Notes: generated by a model not told the origin, from the letters alone. DNA of 64,000 bases from CAG-791 sp000431495 (GCA_052117605.1 JBQKIT010000010.1); one strand, 5' to 3'; shown: positions 52,491-61,191, counted from the stretch's first letter. Numbers and translations: made by a program.

Positions 52491-53183
52491 ATGGGTTTTT
52501 TTGATAATCTGGTAAATAAGCTTCCATTTTCTGACGCGGACGATGAGTACGAGGATGAAGATCTGGACAATTACGAGGATGAAGAAGAATACGATGAACC
52601 GAACACAAAGGTAGGATTCTTTCCTGGTCGCGGCAAGAAGAATAATCGTATGCAGGATGAAGATGATGAGGAGTACGATGACAATCCCCGCAGACCTCAG
52701 GGGCGTACTTCTATTAAGAACAATGGGAATTCCCCTTCCGGGAGCGGACGCAGCACGCAGCTGAGTCCCATCCGGAATACGAGATCTTCCATGCCTTCCT
52801 CCACAAAAATGCAGGTTCGTGTGATAAAGCCCAGTTCCTTTGATCAGGCAAGGCAGATCACAGATACCCTGCTGGCACATCGGACGGTTCTTCTTAATCT
52901 GGAAGGTCTGGATGTGGCTACGGCACAGCGGATCGTCGATTTTGCTTCCGGCTCCTGCTATGCGCTTCATGGTAATTTCATGAAGATCTCACATTATATC
53001 ATCGTAATTACTCCGGAAGATGTTGATATTGCAGGCGACATTACCGGCGGCCGGCCGGATGCAGTAGCCGGGATGCTGGCAGGTGCTGCCGCTCAGGGCA
53101 ATATGAATGGCATGGATGGCATGAATAACAATTCCGCCTTCATGAATAACACCATGAACATGAATATGAACGCAGGATATTGA
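52491..53183 (+). CDS. sepF: Cell division protein SepF
   Basis: This 230-residue protein anchors FtsZ filaments to the membrane. The N-terminal MGFFDNLVNKL is the amphipathic membrane helix; an acidic linker rich in Asp, Glu and Tyr follows (residues 16-65), then the SepF fold (VRVIKPSSFDQARQITDTLL, VLLNLEGLDVATAQRIVDFASG). The last 35 residues are Met/Asn-rich (repeats of NMNG, MNN), an unusual low-complexity tail. It has its own promoter and terminator. Confidence 0.94.
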   Translation: MGFFDNLVNKLPFSDADDEYEDEDLDNYEDEEEYDEPNTKVGFFPGRGKKNNRMQDEDDEEYDDNPRRPQGRTSIKNNGNSPSGSGRSTQLSPIRNTRSSMPSSTKMQVRVIKPSSFDQARQITDTLLAHRTVLLNLEGLDVATAQRIVDFASGSCYALHGNFMKISHYIIVITPEDVDIAGDITGGRPDAVAGMLAGAAAQGNMNGMDGMNNNSAFMNNTMNMNMNAGY

Positions 53184-53213
53184 TTCCGGGCACTTCATAA
53201 CCGACGAATGGAT

Positions 53214-53250
53214 AACGCACCGACAGGAAGAGTTGGTGCGTTTCTTTTTT
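53214..53250 (+). terminator. Terminator after sepF
   Basis: AACGCACC/GGTGCGTT stem (extendable by a G-U and an A-T pair) with a loop of about ten bases is followed by TCTTTTTT. It ends 18 bases before aroB. Confidence 0.8.
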
Positions 53251-53267
53251 CATGAAAGGAGTCAGCA

Positions 53268-54434
53268 ATGAGTAAGAATCACAACCGGCTTTCTGTCCAT
53301 AATGACGGGAAGCCTTGCTATGATATTGTTTACGGAACGGATACCGAGGTCCTTCGCCGAGAGCTGGAGAAAAAGGGCTTTTCCGGACGCCGCGCCTGCA
53401 TCGTAACCGACACCAATGTTGCTCCGCTTTATGCAGAGCAGATTGCTGCCTTGTTTGATCCGAAGCCTCTGATCTACGCGATTCCCGCAGGGGAAGAGAA
53501 TAAGAATCTGGATCAGATCCGGGCGCTGCTTCGTTTTCTGGTTGAGAATCATTTCGACCGCAGTTCCTATCTTGCAGCACTCGGCGGCGGCGTTGTCGGT
53601 GATATGACCGGCTTTGCAGCCTCCATTTATATGCGTGGGATCGATTTTATTCAGATTCCGACCACGCTTCTTGCACAGGCAGATTCGTCGATCGGCGGAA
53701 AAACCGGCGTGGATTTTGACGGATTCAAGAATATGGTCGGTGCGTTTAAGATGCCGGGCCTCGTCTATGCCAACGTTGATTTCCTGAAGAGTCTGGACGG
53801 ACGTCAGTTCGCCTCCGGCTTTGCCGAAATCATGAAGAGCGCTCTGATCCGCGACGACGAATTCTATGGCTGGCTGATCAATCATATGCTTGAGATCCGC
53901 GAGCGCGATTCTGAAACACTGTCTGACATGCTATATCGGAGCAATGAGATCAAAAAGGATGTCGTGGAAAGGGATCCCTTTGAGAAGGGCGACCGGATGC
54001 TTCTCAACTTCGGTCACACCATCGGTCATGCCATCGAGAAATACATGAACTTTGAAATGACTCACGGAGAATGTGTGGCGCTTGGCTGTGTGGCAGCCTC
54101 CTACATTTCCTATAAGAGAAATGATCTCTCCTGGGAAGAGTATTACGAAATCCGCGATATGTTTGTGCCGTTCGGACTTCCGATTTCTCTGGAATCGATC
54201 GATGCGGATTCGGTTCTTGCAATTACCAGATCCGATAAAAAGGCAGTAAACGGGCACGTCCGCTTTGTCCTGCTTCATACGATCGGTGACGCCTATGTGG
54301 ACTACACCGTGACAGACGAGGAAATCATAGCCGCGATCCGCGAACTGGATTTCTCTGCCAAGACCGGGGAAGGAAGCCGCGGTGAGACCATCCATACCAA
54401 CGTCTCAAAAGCGGCAGAGGAGAAGGGAGAATGA
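53268..54434 (+). CDS. aroB: 3-dehydroquinate synthase
   Basis: This 388-residue NAD- and metal-dependent enzyme cyclises DAHP to 3-dehydroquinate in the shikimate pathway. Motifs include GGGVVGDMTGFAAS, PTTLLAQADSSIGGKTGVDF and the metal ligand region NFGHTIGHAIE. The C-terminus has about 25 extra charged residues. ATGAAAGGAGTC lies upstream. The last codons overlap lspA (ATGA at 54431-54434). Confidence 0.97.
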   Translation: MSKNHNRLSVHNDGKPCYDIVYGTDTEVLRRELEKKGFSGRRACIVTDTNVAPLYAEQIAALFDPKPLIYAIPAGEENKNLDQIRALLRFLVENHFDRSSYLAALGGGVVGDMTGFAASIYMRGIDFIQIPTTLLAQADSSIGGKTGVDFDGFKNMVGAFKMPGLVYANVDFLKSLDGRQFASGFAEIMKSALIRDDEFYGWLINHMLEIRERDSETLSDMLYRSNEIKKDVVERDPFEKGDRMLLNFGHTIGHAIEKYMNFEMTHGECVALGCVAASYISYKRNDLSWEEYYEIRDMFVPFGLPISLESIDADSVLAITRSDKKAVNGHVRFVLLHTIGDAYVDYTVTDEEIIAAIRELDFSAKTGEGSRGETIHTNVSKAAEEKGE

Positions 54435-54964
54435 CGAGGATGCGTACTCCCGGAAAAGCTTCACGGATTCTGACTGCCCTGTTATGGGCAGCCGGCTGGT
54501 GTGCCCTGATTCTGCTGGATCTTCAGACAAAGGCCGCTGCAGTTCGTGCACTGCAGGGAAAGCCGCCCATCATCCTGGTAAACGGCGTGCTGGAGCTTCT
54601 TTATGTACAGAATACAGGAGCCGCCTTCAGCCTTCTGGAAAACGCGCAGTGGCTGTTCATTCTGATTGCCGTTGCGGCCGTTCTTCTGATTTCTGTTTTT
54701 CTGATCCGGCTTCCGAAAACAAAACGATATCAGCCGCTGCACATTCTTCTGACCTTCATCAGTGCAGGCGCAGTCGGCAATCTGATCGACCGCATTCAGC
54801 TTGGCTATGTGCGGGATTTTATTTATTTTTCCATCATTGATTTCCCGGTGTTCAATGTAGCGGACATTTATGTCACCGTCAGCACAGCACTTTTGGTAAT
54901 TCTGGTCCTGTTTTATTACAGGGAAGAGGATTTTAATGACTTCAGACTCTTTCATCGTAAATGA
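54431..54964 (+). CDS. lspA: Lipoprotein signal peptidase II
   Basis: This 177-residue membrane aspartyl protease cuts lipoprotein signal peptides. It has four hydrophobic helices and the two catalytic Asp residues in GNLIDRI and FNVADIYVTV. ATG 54440 is a second possible start three codons in. The stop lies inside the next gene (29-base overlap with rluD), so lspA and rluD are co-translated, a widespread pairing. Confidence 0.96.
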   Translation: MTRMRTPGKASRILTALLWAAGWCALILLDLQTKAAAVRALQGKPPIILVNGVLELLYVQNTGAAFSLLENAQWLFILIAVAAVLLISVFLIRLPKTKRYQPLHILLTFISAGAVGNLIDRIQLGYVRDFIYFSIIDFPVFNVADIYVTVSTALLVILVLFYYREEDFNDFRLFHRK

Positions 54965-55850
54965 AGAAGAGGATGGCCTCCGTCTCGATAAGCTCCTGAC
55001 GATTGAGATTCCAGGTTACTCCCGCAGTTATCTGCAGGGGTTATTGAAGGACGGCAACGTGCTGGTCAATGGAAAATCAGCCAAGGCCTCCATGAAAATG
55101 AAGGAAAACGATGCGGTATCCTTCTCCATTCCGGATAAGATCCTTCCGGATATCGTCCCGGAAAATCTGCCTCTCGATATTTTGTATGAAGATAAGGACG
55201 TTCTCGTAGTCAACAAGCCGAAGGGGATGGTGGTTCATCCTGCCCCAGGTCATTACCGGGGAACTCTTGTCAATGCGATTATGTACCACTGCGGAGAGTC
55301 TCTTTCCGGTATTAACGGCGTCATGCGGCCCGGTATCGTGCATCGCATCGACCGGGATACCACAGGCTCTGTGATTATCTGCAAAAACGATCTGGCGCAC
55401 CAGAGCATTGCGACGCAGCTGAAGGAGCATTCCATTGTGCGACGGTACGTCGCCATCTGCTATGGCGTTCTGAAGAAGGATGACCTTACCATCACAGGGA
55501 ACATCGGGCGGGATCGGAATGACCGGAAGAAAATGGCGGTCGTTTCGGATGGCTGCGGGAAGTATGCGGTTACGCATGTTCATGTTCTTCAGCGATTTGA
55601 GCAGTATACGTATGTGGAATGTCGCCTGGAAACCGGCCGCACCCATCAGATTCGCATCCACATGGCTCATATCGGCCATCCGCTTCTTGGGGATGAAGTA
55701 TACGCCGGAAACCGCAAAAGTCCGTTTAAGCTGCAGGGGCAGTGCCTGCACGCCCGTATTCTGGGCTTCCATCATCCTGTGACAGGAGAGTACATCGAGA
55801 CGGAGGCACCGCTTCCGGATTATTTCAGCCATCTTCTGCAGATCCTGTAG
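54936..55850 (+). CDS. RluA-family pseudouridine synthase (RluD-like)
   Basis: This 304-residue enzyme has an N-terminal S4 RNA-binding domain (LDKLLTIEIPGYSRSYLQGLL) and a catalytic domain with Asp in HRIDRDTTGSVI and the ETGRTHQIRIHMAHIGHPLLGD motif. Position after lspA matches RluD of other bacteria, which modifies helix 69 of 23S rRNA, though the exact target here is not proven. It overlaps lspA by 29 bases. Confidence 0.94.
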   Translation: MTSDSFIVNEEEDGLRLDKLLTIEIPGYSRSYLQGLLKDGNVLVNGKSAKASMKMKENDAVSFSIPDKILPDIVPENLPLDILYEDKDVLVVNKPKGMVVHPAPGHYRGTLVNAIMYHCGESLSGINGVMRPGIVHRIDRDTTGSVIICKNDLAHQSIATQLKEHSIVRRYVAICYGVLKKDDLTITGNIGRDRNDRKKMAVVSDGCGKYAVTHVHVLQRFEQYTYVECRLETGRTHQIRIHMAHIGHPLLGDEVYAGNRKSPFKLQGQCLHARILGFHHPVTGEYIETEAPLPDYFSHLLQIL

Positions 55851-55935
55851 CCGGCCGCGGGACCTGTGCCATGTAATTATTGTATATTTTACTGGAATCT
55901 TAGCGCTGCTTCCTGTCGCTTGTGCACAATTTTGT

Positions 55936-55964
55936 TTGCATAAGCGCCCCTTTCCTCTTATAAT
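55936..55964 (+). promoter_or_regulatory. Sigma-A promoter for the cytidylate-kinase-like gene
   Basis: TTGCAT and a perfect TATAAT with 17-base spacing. About 140 bases of leader follow before the gene; I see no known riboswitch in it. Confidence 0.65.
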
Positions 55965-56106
55965 AGAGTCGTAGAAAAACCCAACGGTCACATTGCAGAC
56001 AGTTCCGGCGGCTTTTCCTTTGATGCTTTTTAAAATAAAGCGGATTCGAAATTGGAAACGTATTCGGAAATGATCTGAGAACGGACTGATTGTAAGGAGG
56101 AAACGT

Positions 56107-56754
56107 ATGAATACGATCATCACAATTGGAAGACAGTTTGGTTCCGGCGGACGTGAAATCGGAGAAAAGGTTGCCGCGCGCTATGGAATCAAATACTATG
56201 ACAAGGATTTGATTGCGCATGTCGCAAGCAACAGCGGCTTTTGCAAGGAAATGATTGAACAGCAGGATGAGCGCGCCACCAATTCTTTTCTCTACAATCT
56301 GGTAATGGATACGTATTCGTTCGGATACAATGCATCCAGCTTCGTGGATATGCCGATCAGTCAGAAGGTTTTTCTTGCACAGTTTGACACCATCAAGAAG
56401 CTTGCAGACGAAGGCCCTGCCGTATTCATCGGACGCTGTGCGGACAATGCGCTGTCCGAACGTGACAATGTCATCAATATTTTCATTCATGCCGATGAAG
56501 ACAGCCGCATTGATGAAATCATGAGACGTTACCCGGATATCAATACCCGCCAGAAGGCCCGCGATTTCATGAACAAAAAGGATCGCCAGCGTCAGAGCTA
56601 TTACAATTATTACTCCAGCCGTAAATGGGGCCGCGCAGATACCTATGATTTCTCCATCAACTCCGCACTGCTTGGCATCGACGGCGCTGTCAATCTGATC
56701 TGCCAGATGGTGGACGATTTTGAAAAGGCAAAAGCCGAGAAAGCAAACAAGTAA
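56107..56754 (+). CDS. Cytidylate kinase-like family protein
   Basis: This 215-residue P-loop kinase-like protein (PF13189 type) starts TIITIGRQFGSGGREIGEKVA, in which GRQFGSGGRE is the nucleotide loop, and has FIGRCADNAL and a Lys/Arg-rich lid (NKKDRQRQSYYNYYSSRKWG). It resembles CMP kinase but lacks the full cytidylate-binding insert, so the substrate is uncertain. AAGGAGGAAACGT lies upstream of the start. It is the last gene with the local core-genome composition before the AT-richer region. Confidence 0.88.
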   Translation: MNTIITIGRQFGSGGREIGEKVAARYGIKYYDKDLIAHVASNSGFCKEMIEQQDERATNSFLYNLVMDTYSFGYNASSFVDMPISQKVFLAQFDTIKKLADEGPAVFIGRCADNALSERDNVINIFIHADEDSRIDEIMRRYPDINTRQKARDFMNKKDRQRQSYYNYYSSRKWGRADTYDFSINSALLGIDGAVNLICQMVDDFEKAKAEKANK

Positions 56755-56781
56755 ATAAGTTCACGCCATTGTGATACAGAA

Positions 56782-56833
56782 AAATCCCATCCCGAAATCC
56801 GGTAACAACACCGATTCACAGGGATGGGATTTA
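56782..56833 (+). terminator. Terminator after the cytidylate-kinase-like gene
   Basis: AAATCCCATCCC and GGGATGGGATTT form a 12-pair stem around a loop of about 27 bases that itself has a small ACCGG-type hairpin; the tail is short (TTTAATAATTT). The change in base composition begins right after. Confidence 0.6.
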
Positions 56834-56970
56834 ATAATTTACTAAGAATATGAACTATAAATGAGCAAGTTCGTGATTTTGCATAAAAGGAAGACAGAAG
56901 CAAAGATAAAATAGTAAAAATAGAATAGAACAAAGAAAGAATATGGAGATAAAACAGAAAGGAATAAACA

Positions 56971-58467
56971 ATGAATGTAAATCCTATAACAAGATTGGAT
57001 TATCCAGATCCGGACGTGATCCGCGTAGAAGACACCTATTATATGGTATCCACAACCATGCACTTTATGCCGGGCTGTGAGATTCTGCAGTCTTTTGATC
57101 TGGTGCACTGGGAGCATGTGACTTATGTCTATGAGACGTTGGATCATACGGATGCGCAGCAACTGAAAAGCGGCCAGAATATTTACGGACAGGGCATGTG
57201 GGCAGCTTCCCTGCGCTATCATGAAGGCCGATTTTATATCTGCTTTGTGGCAAATGATACCCGTAAGACTTATTTGTATACTTCGGAAAAAATAGATGGT
57301 CCATGGAAAAAGCAGCTGATAGAAGGCTTTTATCATGACGGCTCTTTATTATTTGATGAGGATGGCAGAAACTATATTGTATATGGAAATGATGAAATCT
57401 GGATTACAGAATTGAATGAAGATTTGACTGCACCAAAGAAGGACGGATTACATCGTCTTTTAGTCAGTGATCATAAGAACCCGAAGCTAGGCTATGAGGG
57501 TTCTCATATTCAAAAAATAAACGGCTATTATTATATTTTTCTGATTCATTCCCTGAGAGACCGCTGGATGCGGACGGAAGCATGCTTTTACAGTGATTCT
57601 CTGGAAGGAGAATTCACGGGTGGAGATGTACTTTGTGATGATCGTGGATATTGTGGACAGGGCGTGGCACAGGGAGGAATAGTGGATACGCCGGATGGAA
57701 AGTGGTATGCAATGCTGTTTCAGGATTCCGGAGCAGTTGGACGGATTCCTATTCTGCTTCCGGTTACCTGGAAGGATCATTTTCCGTTTTTTGGACAGAA
57801 CGGACATGTGCCGGAAGAAATAGAGGTTCACAGTACCAGACCAGGATATATTTATCAGCCATTAGTGGGAAGTGATGATTTCTGTAATGGGCTGCTTCCG
57901 CGCTGGCAGTTTAATCATGATCCAGATCCACGGTACTATCATCTGGATGCATTGCAGGGAACCTATACAATTACAACACGGGAAGTTTGTACAGAGCTTA
58001 CACAGGCAGTAAATACGCTTACGCAAAGGATGAGTTATCCGTCCTGCGCAGCTGAGGTTACTGTTGATGCTTCTGCATTGAAAGAGGGCGATGTCGCAGG
58101 TTTGTGTGCGTTGCAGAGCTGTTATGCTGCAGTTGGCATTACAAAACATCATGGAAAATATGAAGTCCTTATGCTGGATAAAAAAGAAGATGGTATATTG
58201 GATATGACGGAAGGAACTGTTGTTGAATCACACCAGATGGATTTTCGTCTTGAAGCAGATTTCTGTAACATGAAGGATGAAGCACGCTGCTATTACCGGG
58301 TAAATAAGGGAGACTGGCTACCCATCGGAACCGTGCATAAGCTGTACTTCAAACTGGATCACTTTACTGGTTGCCGGTTTGGTCTGTTCTGCTATGCGGC
58401 AGAGGAAACAGGAGGAAGTGCCTGCTTCCGGGATTTTAAGTATTATGATGTTGATGAAATCTCATAA
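56971..58467 (+). CDS. GH43 family beta-xylosidase/arabinofuranosidase-like
   Basis: This 498-residue protein has a five-bladed GH43 catalytic domain with base Asp13 in YPDPD, modulator Asp123 in HDGSLLF and acid Glu176 in YEGSHI, followed by a C-terminal beta-sandwich domain (from about residue 310, the GH43 C2 type). It likely removes xylose or arabinose from xylo-oligosaccharides; it has no signal peptide, so it acts inside the cell. AAAGGA lies upstream. Composition is AT-richer than genes before 56.8 kb, suggesting transfer. No sugar transporter is next to it. Confidence 0.9.
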   Translation: MNVNPITRLDYPDPDVIRVEDTYYMVSTTMHFMPGCEILQSFDLVHWEHVTYVYETLDHTDAQQLKSGQNIYGQGMWAASLRYHEGRFYICFVANDTRKTYLYTSEKIDGPWKKQLIEGFYHDGSLLFDEDGRNYIVYGNDEIWITELNEDLTAPKKDGLHRLLVSDHKNPKLGYEGSHIQKINGYYYIFLIHSLRDRWMRTEACFYSDSLEGEFTGGDVLCDDRGYCGQGVAQGGIVDTPDGKWYAMLFQDSGAVGRIPILLPVTWKDHFPFFGQNGHVPEEIEVHSTRPGYIYQPLVGSDDFCNGLLPRWQFNHDPDPRYYHLDALQGTYTITTREVCTELTQAVNTLTQRMSYPSCAAEVTVDASALKEGDVAGLCALQSCYAAVGITKHHGKYEVLMLDKKEDGILDMTEGTVVESHQMDFRLEADFCNMKDEARCYYRVNKGDWLPIGTVHKLYFKLDHFTGCRFGLFCYAAEETGGSACFRDFKYYDVDEIS

Positions 58468-58513
58468 AGATAGAACTGCATAAAATTTCTCTGTGCGATA
58501 GATAATAAAAATT

Positions 58514-58851
58514 TTATTCAGACCGGTATTGCTGCGGAGTAATACCGGTTATTTTTTTGAATTGTTTATGAAAGTAGGAGCTGCTGGAAAATCCAGTTTT
58601 TTCTGCAATAATATCCATTCCCCAGTTGGTTCTTTCAAGAAGCTCCTTTGCCTTATTAATGCGCATGGATGTAATGTAAGCACTAAGAGTCTGGTTAATT
58701 TAGCAGGAGCAATGGATGATATGGAAGCTGCAGACTCTGGATGAGACTGATTTTGCTTAAGTTCTAGTGCGTGCCGGATTTCATCACATAATTGTGTCTT
58801 ATCTATAGGTTTAAGAGTATTCTCTTCTCGAAAATACAATTTCAAAATCAT
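58514..58851 (-). pseudogene. Remnant of an AraC-type response regulator (YesN-like)
   Basis: Reading the minus strand from 58851, one frame gives KPIDKTQLCDEIRHALELK, the usual end of a receiver domain. In another frame, from about 58690 to a TAA at 58516-58514, it gives LSAYITSMRINKAKELLER, then DIIAEKTGFSSSSYFHKQF and KKITGITPQQYRSE, the second half of an AraC DNA-binding domain. The two halves are joined by a frame change near 58690, most of the linker and first helix-turn-helix is missing, and no start or receiver active site is left. It is a decayed regulator of a two-component system, probably once controlling the neighbouring sugar gene. It fills most of the 530-base stretch between the GH43 gene and 58998. 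Confidence 0.8.
58522..58558 (+). terminator. Terminator after GH43 gene
   Basis: A 9-pair perfect stem ACCGGTATT/AATACCGGT with a 10-base loop is followed by TTATTTTTTT. The stem lies within the coding sequence of the minus-strand regulator remnant. Confidence 0.85.
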
Positions 58852-58860
58852 TATATGAAT

Positions 58861-58893
58861 GAGTCAGTCCTCTTCCGGGTCTGACTCTTTTTT
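58861..58893 (+). terminator. Terminator with no intact plus-strand gene before it
   Basis: GAGTCAG/CTGACTC 7-pair stem with a 13-base loop followed by TTTTTTCTT. It faces plus-strand transcripts but has only the minus-strand remnant and another terminator upstream, so it may mark a deletion junction. Confidence 0.75.
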
Positions 58894-58922
58894 CTTAAAG
58901 ACTTATACAGTCTTAGTTTCGA

Positions 58923-58950
58923 TTGCAGGACCCTTTTCCCCACTTAATAC
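58923..58950 (+). promoter_or_regulatory. Possible promoter for the kdp region
   Basis: TTGCAG and TAATAC with 16-base spacing lie 48 bases before the small membrane protein gene. A small AAGACT/AGTCTT hairpin lies just upstream (about 58897-58913). No recognisable riboswitch is seen. Confidence 0.3.
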
Positions 58951-58997
58951 TTTAAACGGTAATATGGCCTTGCAAGAAAGAAATGAGGTGAACAATT

Positions 58998-59189
58998 ATG
59001 AGCATTACAAATGCGGTGAGAAGATTTGAACAGAGATTTGACGCAAAAGCGGAGCGCTTTATTTGGCATCATCCGCTGCTTGGCTTCATCTCCATGTTTG
59101 TTGGAATGCCATTACTGGTTTTGGCGTGTGTCTGTATCAGTACGATCGTTATCGCCTTTCCTATGGGATGGCTTTTGGGTTGGTTGTAA
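58998..59189 (+). CDS. Small membrane protein upstream of kdp
   Basis: This 63-residue protein has a charged N-terminus (residues 1-26, with RRFEQRF and KAERF) and a hydrophobic C-terminal half (about residues 27-63) able to form one or two membrane helices. ATGAGGTGAAC lies 4 bases upstream of the ATG, a good ribosome binding site. I do not recognise a family. Its place about 100 bases before kdpF suggests a link with potassium transport, which is inference. Confidence 0.6.
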   Translation: MSITNAVRRFEQRFDAKAERFIWHHPLLGFISMFVGMPLLVLACVCISTIVIAFPMGWLLGWL

Positions 59190-59287
59190 TCTTTATTTCA
59201 TCTTTAAACGCACAAAAGATGACTAATGCCATTTTTAGAGGAAAGTTTTTATGATATTGGGGACAGCAAAAAAGGAGGATGAATCTT

Positions 59288-59380
59288 ATGCAAATGCTAA
59301 TTGCACTCATAGGTGTATGTGCGGCAGCAATGCTGCTGTGGTATGTCTATATTTTAATGAAGGGAGATGATCAGGAATGA
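59288..59380 (+). CDS. kdpF: KdpF, small subunit of K+-transporting ATPase
   Basis: This 30-residue single-helix protein (MQMLIALIGVCAAAMLLWYV, then a short charged tail) starts at an ATG with AAAGGAGGATG upstream and ends in ATGA, overlapping the kdpA start. Size, hydrophobic helix and position match KdpF, which stabilises the KdpABC complex. Confidence 0.8.
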   Translation: MQMLIALIGVCAAAMLLWYVYILMKGDDQE

Positions 59381-61191
59381 GCACCATGATTCAGTATGTT
59401 TTATACCTTGCCATTCTGGTTGTTTTGGCAATTCCGCTGGGCGCATACATAAAAAACGTCATGAGCGGCGAGAAAACTTTTTTGTCCAAAGTTCTGACAC
59501 CGTGCGAAAACCTGATTTACAAGGTTATGCGTGTAGACAGAGAAGAACAGATGACATGGAAAAAATATGCGGTAAGTGTAATGATTTTTTCCGGTATCGG
59601 GCTTGTTTTTCTGTTCCTGCTTCAACTTCTGCAGGGAGTTCTTCCCGGAAATCCGCAGAATCTTTCCGGTGTGAAATGGGATTTGGCATTTATCACCTCT
59701 GCAAGTTTCATTACCAATACAAACTGGCAGGCATATTCCGGTGAATCCACATTGAGTTATCTCACTCAGGCTTTAGGTCTGACTGTTCAGAACTTTGTTT
59801 CCGCAGCTACAGGTATCGCCGTTCTATTTGCATTGATCCGTGGATTTATCAAGGTGAAATCCTCCGGATTGGGAAGCTTTTGGGTGGACTTGACCCGCAT
59901 TGTGGTTTACATCCTGCTCCCGCTGAATCTGGTCATTTCTCTGTTGCTGGTAGGCGGCGGCGTGATTCAGAACCTGAAAAGTGCAGAAACAGTATCCCTT
60001 GTAGAACCGATTGCCGTCAGTGCAGAAGGCGAAATCCTTGAGGATGCGGTAATTGACTTAGACACTGAAACCGTCACTGTAGATGGCGAAATCGTTTCGA
60101 ATGCACAGATCGTCACCGAGCAGTTCGTACCGATGGGTCCTGCGGCCAGCCAGGTCGCAATCAAACAGACCGGCACCAACGGCGGCGGTTATATGGGCGT
60201 CAACTCCGCACATCCTTTGGAAAATCCCAATGCCTTTACCAATCTGATCGAAATGATTTCCATTCTGCTGATTCCGGCGGCACTGTGTTTCACATTCGGT
60301 TCTGCGGTAAAGAACAAGAAGCAGGGTATTGCAATCTTTATGGCAATGTTTCTCTGCCTGGTTGTTGCCTTGGGCTGCATCGCCGTTACTGAACAGGCTG
60401 GAACATCCCAGCTTGCACAAAACGGCGCAGTCAATATGTCAATGGCAGGACAGGCAGGCGGCAATATGGAGGGCAAGGAGACTCGCTTCGGCATTGCAGC
60501 GTCCTCTACCTGGGCAGCCTTCACCACAGCAGCTTCTAACGGCTCTGTAAATTCCATGCATGACAGCTACACGCCGCTTGCCGGTATGGTGACTATGCTG
60601 CTGATGCAGCTTGGCGAGGTTATTTTCGGCGGCGTGGGCTGCGGTCTTTACGGTATGTTTGCTTTTGCCATTCTGGCGGTGTTTATTGCCGGTCTGATGG
60701 TAGGCCGCACTCCGGAATTCCTTGGAAAGAAAATTGAGCCTTATGAGATGAAATGGTCGGTACTGGTTTGCCTTGCAACGCCCATTGCAATTCTGGTCGG
60801 CAGCGGCCTTGCCGCTGTAGTACCCTCTGTCATGGATAGCCTGAATAACGGCGGTGCCCACGGTTTCTCTGAAATGCTGTATGCCTACTCATCCTGTGGC
60901 GGCAATAACGGCTCTGCCTTTGCCGGTTTCAATGCGAATACCGTATTTCTGAATGTAAGCCTGGGGCTGATGATGCTCTTTGCCCGGTTTCTGCCCATCA
61001 TCGGCACACTTGCAATCGCAGGCAGCCTGGCTGGGAAAAAGAAAATTGCCACGACTGCGGGCACCTTGTCTACCACAAATGGAATGTTTGTTTTCCTGCT
61101 GATTGTTGTGGTATTGCTGATCGGTGCGCTGAGCTTCTTCCCGGCGCTTGCTCTTGGTCCGCTTGCTGAGTTCTTTGGCAGCATTGCGTAA
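59377..61191 (+). CDS. kdpA: K+-transporting ATPase subunit A
   Basis: This 604-residue membrane protein is the K+-selective channel-like subunit of KdpFABC. Selectivity-filter loops are visible as TNTNWQAYSGE, GTNGGGYMGVNSAHPLENP, TTAASNGSVNSMHDS and CGGNNGSAFAGFNANT. Compared with E. coli KdpA (557) it has an acidic insert of about 40 residues at roughly 208-247, before MGPAASQVAIKQ, containing two similar GEI segments. It overlaps kdpF by four bases. Confidence 0.97.
   Translation: MSTMIQYVLYLAILVVLAIPLGAYIKNVMSGEKTFLSKVLTPCENLIYKVMRVDREEQMTWKKYAVSVMIFSGIGLVFLFLLQLLQGVLPGNPQNLSGVKWDLAFITSASFITNTNWQAYSGESTLSYLTQALGLTVQNFVSAATGIAVLFALIRGFIKVKSSGLGSFWVDLTRIVVYILLPLNLVISLLLVGGGVIQNLKSAETVSLVEPIAVSAEGEILEDAVIDLDTETVTVDGEIVSNAQIVTEQFVPMGPAASQVAIKQTGTNGGGYMGVNSAHPLENPNAFTNLIEMISILLIPAALCFTFGSAVKNKKQGIAIFMAMFLCLVVALGCIAVTEQAGTSQLAQNGAVNMSMAGQAGGNMEGKETRFGIAASSTWAAFTTAASNGSVNSMHDSYTPLAGMVTMLLMQLGEVIFGGVGCGLYGMFAFAILAVFIAGLMVGRTPEFLGKKIEPYEMKWSVLVCLATPIAILVGSGLAAVVPSVMDSLNNGGAHGFSEMLYAYSSCGGNNGSAFAGFNANTVFLNVSLGLMMLFARFLPIIGTLAIAGSLAGKKKIATTAGTLSTTNGMFVFLLIVVVLLIGALSFFPALALGPLAEFFGSIA

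Noticed and set aside
58893..58997. c-di-AMP riboswitch before the kdp genes
   Set aside because: Only about 100 bases with a small hairpin; I could not find the conserved paired elements of the ydaO/kimA class.
59250..59370. Short open frame starting ATGATATTGG before kdpF
   Set aside because: It runs through the kdpF ribosome binding site and gene in another frame; no ribosome binding site of its own.
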